Assembly (NCBI GenBank): GCA_943846595.1
Contig: OX044355.1
Span: 1-64,000 of the forward strand
Direction: 5' to 3'
Length of the DNA stretch: 64,000 nt
From: an uncultured Polaribacter sp.
GTDB lineage: Bacteria; Bacteroidota; Bacteroidia; Flavobacteriales; Flavobacteriaceae
Under the pieces are notes generated by a model. The model did not search any database. It saw only the letters and a list, made by a program, of their open reading frames with translations, and had not been told where the DNA came from. The position numbers and the translations under genes are program-made. Below, in pieces: positions 1 to 6,613 of this stretch (within the stretch, counting starts at the first letter, position 1; each line of letters starts with the position of its first letter).

Positions 1-130
1 CCCATAACTCATTTATAAACAATGATTTACGGGTTTTTTGGTTTTTAGAGTTGCTCCAAAGGTTGCTCGGGAGGTATAAAAAGAGATCGGAAAAGGGGTT
101 ATATTGTATTACAAAAGTTAGGTTACTGGA
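1..130. repeat. Island junction repeat R0 (right half only)
   Basis: The window opens inside a copy of the island junction repeat. The hairpin (CCCATAA paired imperfectly with TTACGGG, then TTTTTT) is at 1-36 and is followed by two GTTGCTC-containing direct repeats around 48-72. It matches the right halves of the copies at about 4978 and 12208 almost base for base. The recombination-like core CTGGAGGTACCACA would lie just left of the window. The left half is not visible. Confidence 0.85.
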
Positions 131-311
131 AACTTAAGTTACGTTCTAATAGAGCACCATATATACAGCGCATTAAAACCAGCACATCACGCTCCATATC
201 TTTACCCAAACTATACTTGTATTCTTTAGGGAAATTTTTGGTACTTACAAAAATTTCTAATACCAATTTATACGTATCCCTTTATACAGGAAGCTCTGTG
301 TGTAATGCCAT
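123..311 (-). pseudogene. avd: avd-like DGR accessory gene, broken relic
   Basis: Reading the minus strand from an ATG at 311 gives MALHTELPV, a stop codon where a tyrosine would fit, then RDTYKLVLEIFVSTKNFPKE, then YSLGKDMERDVLVLMRCIY. This resembles the N-terminal half of the four-helix-bundle Avd/23S-IVP family that accompanies diversity-generating retroelements. The usual length is about 110-125 residues. This copy has one in-frame stop and breaks off after about 50 residues, where the sequence runs into repeat R0. It lies directly downstream of the two DUF1566 proteins and on the same strand, the place expected for avd in a DGR operon. The family call is by pattern recognition. The stop and truncation are seen directly. 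Confidence 0.65.
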
Positions 312-315
312 TTTT

Positions 316-347
316 AAAAAATAAAAACCGTCCGCTTACGCGGCACT
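316..347 (-). terminator. GC-rich hairpin after DGR-like gene 1
   Basis: On the minus strand CCGC-GTAA-GCGG forms a GC stem with a four-base loop. It can be extended by two pairs around a bulged G and is followed by a T-rich tract. It begins 27 bp past the stop codon of the 373-1026 gene. It could be a rho-independent terminator. Its equal spacing from the paralogue's hairpin at 1083-1114 also fits the stem-loop found downstream of DGR variable regions. Confidence 0.6.
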
Positions 348-372
348 AATTAAATTGATAAATAATTAATAA

Positions 373-492
373 CTAAAAAGCCCGAACAGCACGCACATTG
401 TAGGTGTTGCCCTTATCGTAGTCGTACTGATTACCAAAGAGGAAATTCTGGGTCCACGCGTTACTGTCATCGAGCCCCGTCGAACTCCAGTA
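373..492 (-). other. Candidate DGR variable region VR1
   Basis: These are the last 40 codons, from TACTGGAGT to TAG. Aligned without gaps to 1142-1261, I count about 31 differing bases by hand. About 27 are at codon positions 1 or 2, clustered at codons that would be AAC or AAT in an ancestral template. The closing stretch GTGCGTGCTGTTCGGGCT plus TTTTAG is invariant, as expected for an initiation-of-mutagenic-homing sequence. Confidence 0.75.
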
Positions 493-1026
493 GACATTCG
501 CGTTTAAAGAAGCTGCATTTCCATTATTATAAACAACATACATAAGATTTAATTCTCTTTTGGTAGGTAACCGCCAATCTGAAAATTCCTTACCGTCTGC
601 ATCGTGATTAGAGGGATTGCTCAATAAGTCATTAGCTTCATACCAGTTTGAAATTCCTTGGTCTTGCATTGCAACCACTAAACCGTGTTTGCCATTAGGA
701 CTAATTTGGATAACGTAACCTCCTAATTCTGCATAAAAAGTGTTTACAGAGTAAGTTTTGGAAGTAGCAGCTACTTCATCCCAACTACTGCCATTGTAAT
801 AGTAAAAACCTACTGTACCATCTGTTTGGTATATCATTAATCCAGTTGCTGGAGAGCTAATCGCATCACGCTGGACATTAGTCATCCTTGGGATTAACAA
901 CCCCTTTGTTGTAGAGGTAATATCTAATGCAGACGAAGCGTCTGGAGTTGTTGTGCCAATACCCACTTGGGCATACGTGCTTGCAGTTAGTAATACTGCA
1001 GCTAAAAATGTGAAAAAGTGTTTCAT
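373..1026 (-). CDS. Secreted DUF1566-type protein with DGR-like variable C-terminus
   Basis: The 217-residue protein has a signal peptide (residues 1-19, cut before QVGIGTTTPDAS), a tail-fibre-like N-terminal segment to about residue 85, and a C-terminal DUF1566/Lcl domain of C-type-lectin-like fold ending in NVRAVRAF. Its first 50 residues are almost identical to those of the protein at 1142-2758, and the leader DNA is shared too. The last 39 codons (373-492) differ from the paralogue mainly at first and second codon positions, at sites consistent with adenines in a common template. The final 24 bases are identical. That is the signature of a diversity-generating retroelement target. Role inferred: exported ligand-binding protein. 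No T9SS tail is evident. Confidence 0.8.
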   Translation of the reverse strand: MKHFFTFLAAVLLTASTYAQVGIGTTTPDASSALDITSTTKGLLIPRMTNVQRDAISSPATGLMIYQTDGTVGFYYYNGSSWDEVAATSKTYSVNTFYAELGGYVIQISPNGKHGLVVAMQDQGISNWYEANDLLSNPSNHDADGKEFSDWRLPTKRELNLMYVVYNNGNAASLNANVYWSSTGLDDSNAWTQNFLFGNQYDYDKGNTYNVRAVRAF

Positions 1027-1082
1027 TGGTGTGTTTTTTAATAGTGTGTTTGATCTTTTAGTAATTGTTTTATTACCATTTT

Positions 1083-1114
1083 TAAAAAATAAAAATCGTC
1101 CGCTTTCGCGGCAC
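1083..1114 (-). terminator. GC-rich hairpin with GAAA loop after DGR-like gene 2
   Basis: The minus strand reads CCGC-GAAA-GCGG, a GNRA tetraloop on a GC stem, followed by a T-rich tract. It starts 28 bp past the stop of the 1142-2758 gene. The twin hairpin at 316-347 has the same position and nearly the same stem. It may act as a terminator, as a DGR target-recognition stem-loop, or both. Confidence 0.6.
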
Positions 1115-1141
1115 TAATTAAATTGATAAATAATTAAATAA

Positions 1142-1261
1142 CTAAAAAGCCCGAACAGCACGCACACTGTTTCCGTAGGGCTTATTGAGGTTGAACTGAG
1201 TACCACTGCCGAAATTATGACCCCACGCGGTAGTGCTATTGTTCTCCGTAGAACTCCAGTA
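1142..1261 (-). other. Candidate DGR variable region VR2
   Basis: This is the partner of VR1, also 40 codons ending in TAG. It keeps more AAC/AAT codons than VR1 (for example AACAATAGC near its start), so it may be closer to the unseen template. Codons pair as CTC/AAC, GAT/AAT, GAC/AGC, TTT/AGT and GGC/CCC between the two regions. All are reachable from AAC or AAT by changing adenines only. Confidence 0.75.
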
Positions 1262-2758
1262 GTAATCAGAAACAAAATCACTACCACTATTTGCTGCAGC
1301 AGTAGTGTTTATCGTTGCTCTATTTGTGTACATTTTATTTAACTCATCTTTTGAAGGTAAAAACCAATCGGTATATCCTCCTCCAGTATATGCCCTTGCC
1401 AGGCCTGCTGCATAAGATGTTTCTGTTCCCCCTTGTGCAGATATAATTGCCGTTGTATTGGCGCTTCCTGTGCCTATAGCTGACGCTGTACCTATAGTAC
1501 TATAACTACCATTGTACCATTGTATAAAACCCTGGTCTGAAACTGCTGCAATCAAACCGTGGGTTTCTCCTGCAACATAACCTATTTCTCCTTCTACAAA
1601 TAGGTGAAAAACAACGCCGCCACCGTAAAAACTACCTACCTGTGGTACTACAGGTACTACTGAATTTGATACTGCACTGGCCGCACTTGTACCTAATGTA
1701 TTGGTAGCCGTCACTGTAAAAGTATAAGCTGTACCATTGGTTAAACCTGATACTATTATGCTGCCACTTCCTGACTGACTTAATGTTCCTGTTATACCCC
1801 CTGGGCTTGAGGTAGCTGTGTAGGAAGTAATCGCTGAACCTCCATCACTTGATGGGGCTGTAAATGGAACTTTGGCTTGTTGGTTAAGGGGAACGGCAGT
1901 TCCTATTGTAGGAGCGTCTGGTATAGTAATAGCTGGTGCTACTGAATTTGATACTGCACTTGCCAAACTTGTTCCAATGGCATTGGTAGCCGTCACTGTA
2001 AAAGTATAAGCTGTACCATTCGTTAAACCTGATACTGTTATGCTGCCACTTCCTGACTGACTAATTGTTCCTGTAATATCTCCTGGGCTTGAGGTAGCTG
2101 TGTAGGAAGTAATTGCTGAACCTCCATTGCTTGATGGGGCTGTAAATGGAACTGTGGCTTGTGCAGGACCGGCAACGGCAGTTCCTATTGTGGGAGCGTC
2201 TGGAATAGTAGCTGGTACTACTGAATTTGATGCTGCACTGGCCACACTTGTATCTATTGCATTGGTAGCGGTAACCGTAAAGGTGTACGCTGTACCATTC
2301 GTTAAACCTGATACTATTATATCACCACTTCCTGACTGACTAATTGTTCCTGTAAAATCTCCTGGGCTTGAGGTAGCTGTGTAGGAAGTAATCGCTGAAC
2401 CTCCATCACTTGATGGGGCTGTAAATGAAACTGTAGCTTGTGCGTTACCGAGAGTGGCAGTTCCTATTGTGGGAGCGTCTGGACGTTTCTTAGTAAAGGA
2501 AAGTGTACCCCATTCTGTTCCGTCATAAAATATAAAACTACCTCCATCTAAATCTGTGACAAAGACCTGTAACCCTGCAGCTGGATTAGAAATAGCTTGA
2601 CGCTGTGCATTAGTCATTCTTGGTATCAACAACCCCTTTGTGGTAGAGGTAATATCTAAAGCAGACGAAGCGTCTGGAGTTGTTGTGCCAATACCCACTT
2701 GGGCAGATGTTATTGCAGTTAATAATACTGCCGCTAAAAGTGTGAAAAATTGTTTCAT
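1142..2758 (-). CDS. Secreted FN3-repeat protein with DGR-like variable DUF1566 C-terminus
   Basis: The 538-residue protein has a signal peptide (1-19), the same QVGIGTTTPDAS N-terminal segment as the gene at 373, three fibronectin type III domains (about 93-185, 186-280 and 281-372), each opening with PDAPTIGTA, and a DUF1566-type C-terminal domain (about 375-538) ending in SVRAVRAF. The FN3 domains probably form a stalk presenting the variable C-terminal fold (residues 500-538). Gene order on the minus strand is T9SS protein, small protein, this gene, the 373 gene, avd relic. That is compatible with one transcription unit of a degenerate or split DGR. The ligand is unknown. Confidence 0.8.
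   Translation of the reverse strand: MKQFFTLLAAVLLTAITSAQVGIGTTTPDASSALDITSTTKGLLIPRMTNAQRQAISNPAAGLQVFVTDLDGGSFIFYDGTEWGTLSFTKKRPDAPTIGTATLGNAQATVSFTAPSSDGGSAITSYTATSSPGDFTGTISQSGSGDIIVSGLTNGTAYTFTVTATNAIDTSVASAASNSVVPATIPDAPTIGTAVAGPAQATVPFTAPSSNGGSAITSYTATSSPGDITGTISQSGSGSITVSGLTNGTAYTFTVTATNAIGTSLASAVSNSVAPAITIPDAPTIGTAVPLNQQAKVPFTAPSSDGGSAITSYTATSSPGGITGTLSQSGSGSIIVSGLTNGTAYTFTVTATNTLGTSAASAVSNSVVPVVPQVGSFYGGGVVFHLFVEGEIGYVAGETHGLIAAVSDQGFIQWYNGSYSTIGTASAIGTGSANTTAIISAQGGTETSYAAGLARAYTGGGYTDWFLPSKDELNKMYTNRATINTTAAANSGSDFVSDYYWSSTENNSTTAWGHNFGSGTQFNLNKPYGNSVRAVRAF
1642..2482 (-). repeat. Three tandem FN3-coding DNA repeats
   Basis: Three consecutive units of about 280 bp, each one FN3 domain, are highly similar at DNA level. 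Long stretches such as the segments coding TSYTATSSPG and SGLTNGTAYTFTVTATN are nearly unchanged. Such similarity points to recent duplication or gene conversion and allows unit number to change by recombination. Confidence 0.85.
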
Positions 2759-2820
2759 TGGTGTGTTTTTTAATAGTGTGTTTTTTCTTTTTTTAGTTTT
2801 TTATTCTCTGAAAAGTTGTT

Positions 2821-2991
2821 TTATCCCCAAGCACCTGGGTCCGAAGGTGCAGATTGCGCTTGTGCCTTTTTAGGGTTAAGAATCATAAATGTTCCCATCG
2901 CTGTAAGTGCAGCATACTTTCCCATTTTCTTTATGGCCTCTTTTCTACTGATATCATCGGCACCGTTAGGTGTGTTTTCTGTTTTTTTCAT
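2821..2991 (-). CDS. Small protein with SRKEAIKK N-terminal motif, partner of T9SS gene
   Basis: A 56-residue ORF begins MKKTENTPNG, contains ISRKEAIKKMGKYAALTAMG followed by a hydrophobic stretch and LNPKKAQAQS, and ends in DPGAWG. It starts 9 bp after the stop of the T9SS protein gene, so the two are probably cotranscribed. A clear paralogue (40981-41139) sits after another T9SS gene. The SRKEAIKK plus hydrophobic segment ending in AQA resembles an export signal with an RK pair, but a canonical twin-arginine is absent. I do not know its function. The repeated pairing suggests an accessory role for the surface protein. Confidence 0.75.
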   Translation of the reverse strand: MKKTENTPNGADDISRKEAIKKMGKYAALTAMGTFMILNPKKAQAQSAPSDPGAWG

Positions 2992-3000
2992 GTGGAATGC

Positions 3001-4539
3001 TTATTCTATGACTAATTTTTTTGTAAAAACAATGTTTTCTGCCTGTACTTTTAAGATGTAGACTCCTGTCTTCAAACCAAGCGTAGATAATGTCTCTTTT
3101 TGTGAAGGGCTTTGGATCTTTCTTGAGAGTACTTTCATCCCTAATACATTGTAAAGGATAAGATTTGCTGGCTCTGAGAACTGCTGTAATCCTTCTACGG
3201 AGATATAGGTATTTCCTTTTCCTTTATAGGCGGTTAATAATGAGGTACTACTCACCGTATCTGTGGAAAGGGTACCTGTAGTATAGTGAATGAAAAACCT
3301 TCCCACACCACTTAAGGTTGTTTGTGCTGTAAGTTCAAAACCCTCATTGGTAAGAAGTGTAAAAGTGTTTTCTTCTGTGTCTTCTAAATAAACATTTATA
3401 TCCTCTGGAATCGTACTACTCGCTATTTGAATTTCAAGAGTAATCCCAGCTTCTTGATTTATTGTTAGAGGAACGATTGTATTGCTCATAGCATCTGTAG
3501 GCATCGCATTGATTCCCATGCCAATACCATTGTCTTGTTCTACAAGTCTCGAACTAAAACCTGAAGATTGATTGAATGCTCCGGCATCATACCCTGGGTC
3601 TAATCCTAAAGTCAATCCTTCTTTAAAATAAAATTTAGTATCGTCCACTTTAATAGCATCACTATACATGTCTAAAACCAATTCGTAACTCGCAGAGGAT
3701 CTTGCGGCAACAAAATCATCGACTCCCGTAACTGTTTGCATGGCTTTGGTAAGAGTGATTGTTTGATTCTCTCCACTTCCTGCAGCGGCAACAAAAAAAC
3801 CTTGACCTGGTGCTATGTGCGTGGCTGTACTTGAATTGTTATAAATTTCATATCCTGTTCCATCAGCTTTCCAGCCATATAGTGCTTCAAAATTATCATC
3901 TATTGCTGCGGTATTAACCGTTAAAAAATTATTAGTCCCATCTGCAACACTGTTTCCATTAAGATACGATGCAAATGGATTGGCTATTAAATTCCAACGC
4001 CTTCCTGCTCCTGAATTCTCTGCATCGCTGTTGGTTATGGTTACAGTTTGATCTCCGCTTGCAATAGCACCTGTAAAAGAGAGGGTGCCTCCACTTGTGG
4101 TAGCCATCTGGTATCCTTGACCTAATTGTAAATTACCTGTGGTTGCTGTGGTAGCGTTTGTCCAAGTATCCACAGTATTATCATAAGATCCTACTGCATA
4201 AAAACTTCCGTTTGTTGCAATATTGGTATCCGTGATTAAAGAACTAAAGGCCATACCAGATACTGGCGCACCTATTAAATCCCATTCTCCATCACCTACT
4301 AAATTTACATAGCGGTTATAGGTGATATCTCCTGAGGCAGCACCACTTACCAATAACGATGAAAACTCATCCGAATCGGAATGTAAAGTTACCGTACCTG
4401 CGGTGTTGGTAAAATCACCGCCAACAAAAACATAACTGTCTTTGGGTATTGTGATACTTCCACCGCTTATTACCGTTAAATTTTGACCTACTGAGATGTA
4501 AGACATTAATAAGAAAATAACTAAATATATCTTTTTCAT
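3001..4539 (-). CDS. T9SS type A sorting-domain surface protein
   Basis: The 512-residue protein has a signal peptide (about 1-18, MKKIYLVIFLLMSYISVGQ), a long beta-rich body with WDLIGAPVSG and WNLIANPFAS motifs, and a C-terminal type A sorting domain (about 438-512: LILYNVLGMKV, then LKTGVYILKV and KLVIE). The tail predicts export by the type IX secretion system and attachment to the cell surface. It is paralogous to the protein at 38841-40961 in the starch locus, and both are followed at once by the same small SRKEAIKK gene. Binding partner unknown. It is first in the minus-strand run toward the DGR-like proteins. Confidence 0.85.
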   Translation of the reverse strand: MKKIYLVIFLLMSYISVGQNLTVISGGSITIPKDSYVFVGGDFTNTAGTVTLHSDSDEFSSLLVSGAASGDITYNRYVNLVGDGEWDLIGAPVSGMAFSSLITDTNIATNGSFYAVGSYDNTVDTWTNATTATTGNLQLGQGYQMATTSGGTLSFTGAIASGDQTVTITNSDAENSGAGRRWNLIANPFASYLNGNSVADGTNNFLTVNTAAIDDNFEALYGWKADGTGYEIYNNSSTATHIAPGQGFFVAAAGSGENQTITLTKAMQTVTGVDDFVAARSSASYELVLDMYSDAIKVDDTKFYFKEGLTLGLDPGYDAGAFNQSSGFSSRLVEQDNGIGMGINAMPTDAMSNTIVPLTINQEAGITLEIQIASSTIPEDINVYLEDTEENTFTLLTNEGFELTAQTTLSGVGRFFIHYTTGTLSTDTVSSTSLLTAYKGKGNTYISVEGLQQFSEPANLILYNVLGMKVLSRKIQSPSQKETLSTLGLKTGVYILKVQAENIVFTKKLVIE

Positions 4540-4593
4540 AGACTGTAATTAAATTTAGAATAAGGGTTATGCAATATATAAATAAAAAAAATC

Positions 4594-4776
4594 TCACGCA
4601 ACCAGTCGTGAGTTGTTATAAACATCTTCTTTTCTATACAACACCCTACCACCTATTTTTAGTGGATTTAAGACCCCTTCTCTTCTCCAGTTATTCAATG
4701 TTTGGACAGTTACATTTAAGACCTTAGAAACTTCATTTCGGGTTAAATATTCGGTGTCCTCACCAGTTATAGACAA
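4594..4776 (-). CDS. Excisionase-like HTH protein (copy 1)
   Basis: A 60-residue protein consists of one HTH_17/excisionase-family domain: YLTRNEVSKVLNVTVQTLNN, then WRREGVLNPLKIGGRVLYRK. Such proteins bind DNA and often direct excision by tyrosine recombinases. It sits inside the left arm of junction repeat R1, 24 bp outside the iterons, and a near-identical copy (41292-41480) occupies the same place at R5. The position supports a role as directionality factor for the island elements. That role is inferred. Confidence 0.8.
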   Translation of the reverse strand: MSITGEDTEYLTRNEVSKVLNVTVQTLNNWRREGVLNPLKIGGRVLYRKEDVYNNSRLVA

Positions 4777-4799
4777 CCTGTTTAAAGGGTTTCCTGTAG

Positions 4800-5130
4800 C
4801 GAGAATACAGGTTGCTCGAGAGGTTGCTCCGCAGGTTTAAATCCTTGTTATTTCGTTTGATTTCTCTTTACTATTTTATCACGATTTTGTCATTATACTA
4901 TTGATTTTCATTCACTTATAGAAAAACACGTAAAATGAAGTAAAACCAAAAACTTCCTGGAGGTACCACAAAATTATCCCGTAACTCATTTATAAACAAT
5001 GATTTACGGGTTTTTTGGTTTTTAGAGTTGCTCCAAAGGTTGCTCGGGAGGTATAAAAAGAGATCGGAAAAGGGGTTATATTGTGTTCTAAAAGTTCCGT
5101 TATTAATGACTTAAGTCAGTTATTAAGGAA
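4800..5130. repeat. Island junction repeat R1, complete
   Basis: Left to right: 12-bp direct repeats AGGTTGCTCGAG and AGGTTGCTCCGC near 4809-4832, an AT-rich spacer, the core CTGGAGGTACCACA at 4957-4970, a hairpin CCCGTAA...TTACGGG plus TTTTTT at 4978-5016, then two more GTTGCTC repeats (about 5026-5050) and a shared tail to about 5130. The same arrangement recurs at 13.73-14.06 and 41.50-41.83 kb, with partial copies at 1, 8.29 and 12.19 kb. It covers most of the gene-free stretch 4777-5161. Interpretation: an integrase attachment site with arm-type binding sites. Confidence 0.85.
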
Positions 5131-5161
5131 CAATTTTATCGATTTAAAAATTCTATTTCTA

Positions 5162-6478
5162 TTATTTAATTTTAATCTCTTTAATCCTTAGATCTTCTTT
5201 ATTTTTTCTTTCAATAAATATTTTAGATTTCATTTTTAAGGTTTTACCAATTTTTTCTTCAATTTGATACAAAGCTGTTCTTAATTTTTTCTTTTTGTTT
5301 TCATAACTCAAATGAGGATCAAAGACATCCATTAAATCAGGGAATTTAATATAGTTTGGATAGTGCTCTTCTATTAGACATAGTAATTGTTCCTCTTCAT
5401 TTGTTAGTTGCACTTTAATCTTCTTTCTTTTTAATTTAATTTTCTGAATATTCGTTTTCTTTAGAAAAACGAAAACGAATATAATTAGTAAGATTAAACC
5501 TCCAGTTCCAAATAATAAAATTGGATTTTCTTCTTCCTCATAGAGTTTTTCAACAGTATCTGGAACTCCCAGTAAATCATTTGCAGTGATGAAATTTAAT
5601 GTGTTTTTAGAATCTCTCTTATCTAAAATAGCATAAAATCCGTTTCTGGATTTATTGTATGTAATAAGATAGCGTTCTCTTTCTTTTTTTATAGATTTTA
5701 TATAGTCTGTATTACTATTTTTATAAAATGAGACTTTGTTGTTTTTTATATCAACCGTAAAAATAGATTCTTCAGATAGAAACAAGGTTGTGTTTTTGTA
5801 ATTATATATAAGGTAGTAATTTTCATTTTTTAAATAAGATGTACCATCTCCTAATTTGAACCACTCTTTTTCAATTAAGTCAAATTTCCAATAATCTTCA
5901 ATAATCTTGGACTTTTTATAGCTATGTTCTATATCTGGATTGTATCCTAATCCAGGACCTATAAATAATTCATTACCTTCTAATTGACTAAACATCTTTT
6001 TACGACCTAAAGGTTGTTTTGACAATGGTGTTTTTATAGATACTATTTCTGTTTCTTTTTTGGATAGGTTAAAGTATGTGAAAATATTTTTAAAGGTAAA
6101 GAGCCCGTAACCCCCAAAATTGTAGATACTGTTATTATGTATAAATGGAAAACTTTCGTATTGAGAATTGAAGATGAAAGAATCGTCTAACCTATCAAAT
6201 TTTGTGCCGTCAAAATGGTATAAGATTCCCCCAGAATTATGCATTAAAAACCCATTGGAATTGTTTTCAAAAAAAACATAGTCATTTATTTCTAAATGAT
6301 GTTTAGTACCATTCCATTCCCGGGTTTTTGAGCTGCTATAAATAGAATCTCCTGAAATAAGATAAGACTTGTCTTTAAAAGAAAATAAAAAACTATTAGA
6401 TCTAATCTCTGGATTCTTTGTTTGAGAAAATACTTTTAAAGAGATTAAAAAAAATATAATGAAATAGATTCTATACAT
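5162..6478 (-). CDS. Membrane-anchored regulator-like protein (exported sensor, cytoplasmic DNA-binding-like tail)
   Basis: The 438-residue protein has a signal peptide (1-18, MYRIYFIIFFLISLKVFSQ), an extracytoplasmic beta-rich region of about 300 residues (Kelch-like in feel, unproven), one transmembrane helix (about 320-338), a lysine-rich stop-transfer segment (KLKRKKIKVQ), and a C-terminal domain of about 90 residues (LTNEEEQLLCLIEEH onward). The tail resembles winged-helix or HTH output domains of membrane-spanning flavobacterial regulators. It would sense something outside the inner membrane and act on DNA. It is cargo between junctions R1 and R2, and its target is unknown. The DNA-binding call is weaker than the topology call. 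Confidence 0.55.
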   Translation of the reverse strand: MYRIYFIIFFLISLKVFSQTKNPEIRSNSFLFSFKDKSYLISGDSIYSSSKTREWNGTKHHLEINDYVFFENNSNGFLMHNSGGILYHFDGTKFDRLDDSFIFNSQYESFPFIHNNSIYNFGGYGLFTFKNIFTYFNLSKKETEIVSIKTPLSKQPLGRKKMFSQLEGNELFIGPGLGYNPDIEHSYKKSKIIEDYWKFDLIEKEWFKLGDGTSYLKNENYYLIYNYKNTTLFLSEESIFTVDIKNNKVSFYKNSNTDYIKSIKKERERYLITYNKSRNGFYAILDKRDSKNTLNFITANDLLGVPDTVEKLYEEEENPILLFGTGGLILLIIFVFVFLKKTNIQKIKLKRKKIKVQLTNEEEQLLCLIEEHYPNYIKFPDLMDVFDPHLSYENKKKKLRTALYQIEEKIGKTLKMKSKIFIERKNKEDLRIKEIKIK

Positions 6479-6613
6479 GGGTAGATGGATATTAATAAGT
6501 AAATATAGTAAAAAACATAAACTACAAAATGGGGGATGGATTAGGGATTTCTATAATTTATTTTCTATCATTCATTAGTTTAACTAAATTTAAACTGTAA
6601 ATAAATAATAACA

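Noticed and set aside
1642..2482. FN3 DNA repeats as additional DGR variable regions.
   Set aside because: Differences between the units are scattered and include many non-adenine-type and synonymous changes. They look like ordinary tandem duplication.
4957..5016. Core CTGGAGGTACCACA followed by a terminator hairpin as the 3' end of a tRNA or tmRNA (ACCA end plus terminator).
   Set aside because: No T-arm sequence precedes it and no 5' acceptor partner is visible. Only the general look fits. The original target could still be such a gene outside the window.
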